From positions 2,680,001 through 2,744,000 of the forward strand of contig NZ_JACBZI010000001.1 in NCBI RefSeq assembly GCF_013408145.1: a stretch of DNA of 64,000 bases, in the 5' to 3' direction. The notes under the pieces are model-generated. The model saw only the letters and a program-made list of their open reading frames with translations, did no database searches and was not told the origin of the DNA. Source of the stretch: Nocardioides marinus (GTDB taxonomy: Bacteria; Actinomycetota; Actinomycetes; Propionibacteriales; Nocardioidaceae). Made by a program: the position numbers and the translations under genes. This document shows, piece by piece, positions 61,204 to 64,000 of this stretch (within the stretch, counting starts at the first letter, position 1; each line of letters opens with the position of its first letter).

Positions 61204-63366
61204 TCACCGCAGGGCGTGCGCCCAGCGCCCCACCTGGCGACCCGCGTTCAGCGCCGACTCCCACGCCACCCCCAGGGTCAGGAGCACGGCCCCGGCGAGG
61301 CCCAGCAGCAGCCACGTCGGCACGTAGGCCAGGTAGGGGCTGCCCTGCATCAGCGCGACCACACCGAGCGTCGCCGCCCCTGCCAACAGCGGCGCCCGCA
61401 GACCGCGGCCCGCTCCGACCACGAGACAGGCGATGCCGGCCACGAGCACCAGCGCGAGCCGGGGCAGGTCGTCGGTGCCCACGGCGAGCACCAGCGTCGG
61501 GGTCAGCGCGATGGAGAGGGCCGGGCCCATGGTGAGCACCGACCCCGGCGCCGGCCGGCCCGCCCGGTGCTGCAGGACGCCGAGGACCGCGAAGGCGGCA
61601 GCCGCCGGCAGCGTGTAGGCCTCCAGCACCGCACCGTCCCAGCGGCTGACCAGCAGCACGTGGCCCAGTGAGACGAGCAGTGCGGCGAGGTGCCCGACGG
61701 CGAGCCGGCCCGGCGCCGAGGCGTACCAGGCGACCCCGCCCGCGAGGGCCCACGCACCGGCGGCCTGGAGCACCGGGTCGGCCCCCTCAACCAGGAGCTG
61801 GGCCAGCGGCACGACGCCGTAGCAGGCGGTGAGACCGGCGACCAGGTGGTCGGTGGCCCGGCCGCGGACCGCTGCGGCACGGGCGGCGGCCAGCGCGAGC
61901 ACCACCCAGGCGATGCCCGCGGGCACCGTGGCCTCCCAGGGGCCGTGGGCCACGGCGAGCAGGAGTGCCGCCGTCCCGCCGAGCGACAGTCCGGCCCGCG
62001 CGTACCCGCAGCTGGGAGTGAGGACGAGGAGCACCAGGCAGGCCAGCGCCCACAGCCCCAGCAGCGCGACCTCGACCGGGACCGGGACGGTGTCGACCAC
62101 ACCTGCACCACCACGGACCAGGGCGGCCACGCTGCGGGTGCTGGTCTCCACGGTGAGCACCACGAGGGTCGCGGCCAGCGGCGCGACGAGGGCCGCGGCT
62201 CGGGCGACGAGCCGGGGCAACGTCCGCGCGGACGCGGCCAGGAGGAGCGAGGCGGCGACCGAGGCGACCGCCCAGCCCCACCCGGGCACGTCGAGCAGCA
62301 CCGTGCCCGCCCCGAGCGAGGCCGCGAGGGCGGCCGGGAGCCGGGTGCCGGTCGTCCACAGGTCCGGCCTCGCGTTGCTGCGACCGAGCCGCTCGGCGAC
62401 GTACGCCGGTGCGCCGGACAGCACCACCGCGAGCAGGACCAGCACCGCGCCCGAGACGTAGCGCTCCGGCCGCCCGAGGTCGAGGTCGTAGGCGGTGAGC
62501 ACCAGCACCACGGCCCCGAGCACGCCCGACGAGACGGCGAGCAGCACCGCGACGCCGACCGGCTGCCGCCGGCGCCGCGTGTCCAGGACCGCGTGGAGCA
62601 CGACCGCCAGGCCGCCCATCAGCGCCGCCACGGCGAGCAGGCCGACGCCGAGCACCAGGCCGCCGGGCTCGATGGAGACCAGCAGCGAGACAGCGGCCAC
62701 CGCGACGGCCAGCACGGCGGCCGGGAGGTACGCCGACGTCCATCCTGTCGGTGACCACGACCGCCCCGTCAGGGCGTCGTAGCCGCACCAGAGGCCGGCG
62801 AGCACGAGGGCGGCGACGGCGGCGTACCGCGTGCCGGTGAGGTCGGCGAGGCCCGCGACGTCGAGCGAGTAGGCCCCCTGGGCCATCAGCACGGAGACCC
62901 CGACCGCGATGACGGCCGAGGTGTGGGCCGCGGCCCGCAGCCCCCGGGTCGAGGCGGCCCGCGACGCGAGCGCCGCCGTGACGGTGGCGCCGGTGAGGAG
63001 CACGGCCTGGCCGACGACCCCGATGAGCGTCCAGGCGACCAGCACGAAGACCGAGACCGCGGAGAGCAGCAGGAGCGCGCCGAAGCCGAGCAGCAGGCCC
63101 TGACCGGTGAGGGTCGCGGCACGCCGTTCCGGCTGTGCCGCACCGTGCGCGGCAGCGCTAGCCCCTACCGACCCGGCAGGCAGCGGGGCGCGCATCGACT
63201 CCAGGAGCCCGGCGGCCTCGGCGCGGAGGGCGGCGATCTGCTGGTCCACCTGCCACAGCCGCACCGCGTCGGGCCCGACGAGTCGGATGCCGCAGGCGGG
63301 GCAGGCGGCAGCACCGGGGGCGAACGGCGCCCGGCAGGCAGGGCACAGGACTTCGGAGGCGCTCAT
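61204..63366 (-). CDS. SCO7613-like multi-pass membrane protein with zinc ribbon
   Basis: A 720-residue protein. The N-terminus is a zinc ribbon CPAC...CPAC (Cys 8, 11, 22, 25). A helical stretch (LRAEAAGLLESM) follows, then about 20 predicted TM helices made mostly of Ala, Val, Leu and Gly. This layout fits the SCO7613 C-terminal domain family of Streptomyces, of unknown function. ATG 63366 begins 3 residues before the zinc ribbon region. Confidence 0.8.
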   Translation of the reverse strand: MSASEVLCPACRAPFAPGAAACPACGIRLVGPDAVRLWQVDQQIAALRAEAAGLLESMRAPLPAGSVGASAAAHGAAQPERRAATLTGQGLLLGFGALLLLSAVSVFVLVAWTLIGVVGQAVLLTGATVTAALASRAASTRGLRAAAHTSAVIAVGVSVLMAQGAYSLDVAGLADLTGTRYAAVAALVLAGLWCGYDALTGRSWSPTGWTSAYLPAAVLAVAVAAVSLLVSIEPGGLVLGVGLLAVAALMGGLAVVLHAVLDTRRRRQPVGVAVLLAVSSGVLGAVVLVLTAYDLDLGRPERYVSGAVLVLLAVVLSGAPAYVAERLGRSNARPDLWTTGTRLPAALAASLGAGTVLLDVPGWGWAVASVAASLLLAASARTLPRLVARAAALVAPLAATLVVLTVETSTRSVAALVRGGAGVVDTVPVPVEVALLGLWALACLVLLVLTPSCGYARAGLSLGGTAALLLAVAHGPWEATVPAGIAWVVLALAAARAAAVRGRATDHLVAGLTACYGVVPLAQLLVEGADPVLQAAGAWALAGGVAWYASAPGRLAVGHLAALLVSLGHVLLVSRWDGAVLEAYTLPAAAAFAVLGVLQHRAGRPAPGSVLTMGPALSIALTPTLVLAVGTDDLPRLALVLVAGIACLVVGAGRGLRAPLLAGAATLGVVALMQGSPYLAYVPTWLLLGLAGAVLLTLGVAWESALNAGRQVGRWAHALR

Positions 63367-63444
63367 GCCCGCATCGTCGCGCCCTCGGGGCGCGACCGGG
63401 TAGAGCACGAGTACTCATCCGGGCCGGCCGTCCGCCTCCGGCGC

Positions 63445-63771
63445 CTACTCGAGCAGGTGGGGGATCTCCTGCGTGGCGAACCACGCGAGCTCGTCGTCGG
63501 GGTCCGCGCCGTCCTGGGTGTCGACGTGGACGGAGGCGACGTCACGCAGCGGGGCCACCGCGCCCTCGTGGGGCACCTCCGCGACGACGACCACGCGGCG
63601 CCCGCCCCCGCTCATCTCGGCGGAGACCTCGGCGGCCTCGACCAGGGCGGCGTACTCGGCGTCCTCGGACTCGTCGACGGCGACGACCGCACCCGCGGTG
63701 GGCACCTCGCCCTCGGCATGGAAGCGCGCGAGCAGGTCGAAGGTCGCGGGCACGTAGGCGCGCACGGTCAT
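63445..63771 (-). CDS. DUF6912-like conserved protein
   Basis: A 108-residue cytosolic protein beginning MTVRAYVPATFDLLARFHAE, with VVVVAEVPHEG and a C-terminal ELAWFATQEIPHLLE, which resembles the actinobacterial DUF6912 family. Function unknown. ATGA overlap with the upstream gene shows coupling. Confidence 0.75.
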   Translation of the reverse strand: MTVRAYVPATFDLLARFHAEGEVPTAGAVVAVDESEDAEYAALVEAAEVSAEMSGGGRRVVVVAEVPHEGAVAPLRDVASVHVDTQDGADPDDELAWFATQEIPHLLE

Positions 63772-63998
63772 GAGGTCCTCCCGCCGGTGCCCTTGCCGGC
63801 GCCCGAGCCGGTCCTGGCGCCGGTCGTCGAGCCGTTCTTCGAGCCGGACGAGGTGGTCTTCTTGGTGGTCCGGGGCTTGGCCCGGGCAGATCCGCCCTTG
63901 CGGCCCCGGGGCACGCGGGGGCGCGAGCCGGACACCGTGTCGAGCAGCTCGGCCAGCGCCTCGGAGAGGCACTGCCCCAGGACGTCGACGTCGGGCAC
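63768..63998 (-). CDS. Basic-tailed protein, possibly 5' partial
   Basis: At least 76 residues: helical QCLSEALAELLDTVSGSRP then a Lys/Arg/Ser/Thr/Gly-rich tail (KKTTSSGSKNGSTTGARTGS). GTG 63998 lies 3 nt from the window edge and the frame stays open to the end, so the true start may lie outside. Its stop overlaps the DUF6912-like ATG (ATGA). Function unknown. Confidence 0.55.
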   Translation of the reverse strand: MPDVDVLGQCLSEALAELLDTVSGSRPRVPRGRKGGSARAKPRTTKKTTSSGSKNGSTTGARTGSGAGKGTGGRTS

Positions 63999-64000
63999 GG

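Overview
The window is high-GC actinobacterial chromosome, most like a Nocardioides or related Nocardioidaceae genome. Supporting signs are very high G+C, frequent GTG starts, an ftsE-ftsX-M23 peptidase-smpB-ssrA block, a Tad/Flp pilus locus, a 180-kDa-class NAD-glutamate dehydrogenase, DUF3039/DUF3048/DUF2505/DUF6912-type genes, and many promoters of the TANNNT-N6-8-start-codon (leaderless) form. The genus is an inference from gene content only.

Layout. 1-5.7 kb: C-terminally cut DEAH helicase with a DUF3039 gene, YqgE/AlgH, an uncharacterised gene divergent from a TetR regulator, a DUF3048 lipoprotein and a FabG-type reductase. 5.7-12.9 kb: HIT protein, secreted M43-like protease, secreted M15-like peptidase, KtrA/KtrB-type potassium uptake pair, a dienelactone-hydrolase-like protein and a two-domain ChrA. 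13.05-16.63 kb: a lower-GC accessory island packed with gene remnants (HTH protein, small minus-strand remnant, IS3 transposase tail, a secreted-protein/lipoprotein pair with a frameshift, and a truncated large serine recombinase broken by a 16-bp tandem duplication). It abuts the 3' end of ssrA (tmRNA, minus strand). 16.6-21.6 kb: ssrA, amidohydrolase, smpB, M23 peptidase, ftsX, ftsE. 21.7-25.8 kb: two paralogous secreted metzincin-type proteases. 25.9-31 kb: prfB, CAP protein, sortase with a low-complexity membrane-anchored protein, CPA1 antiporter. 31-36 kb: Tad pilus operon (tadA-tadB-tadC-small pilin-like-TadE-TadE-TadG-like). 36-40.2 kb: luciferase-like flavin oxidoreductase, MpaB-like oxygenase divergent from a TetR, orphan OmpR response regulator, small secreted protein. 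40.3-43.3 kb: bacterial NHEJ module (LigD-type polymerase, ATP-dependent ligase, divergent Ku). 43.3-52 kb: SDR, amidase, 115-bp tandem repeat array, heterodimeric ABC exporter, secreted unknown divergent from a TetR. 52-64 kb: giant glutamate dehydrogenase, tryptophan 2,3-dioxygenase, two tandem DUF2505 genes, small proteins, P5C dehydrogenase, SCO7613-like membrane protein, DUF6912-like gene.

How the genes work together. FtsE/FtsX with the M23 hydrolase fit division-linked peptidoglycan cleavage. SmpB and tmRNA form the trans-translation system. Ku, polymerase and ligase form a two-sided NHEJ cassette. TadA/B/C with pilin-like genes make a Flp-type pilus or secretion machine. Glutamate dehydrogenase and P5C dehydrogenase are both amino-acid catabolic and feed glutamate to 2-oxoglutarate. 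I found no clearly new multigene defence or biosynthetic system. The strongest unusual material is the decayed ssrA-adjacent island, several families of palindromic or tandem intergenic repeats (one of which forms part of a TadE coding sequence), and a very uniform set of leaderless promoters.
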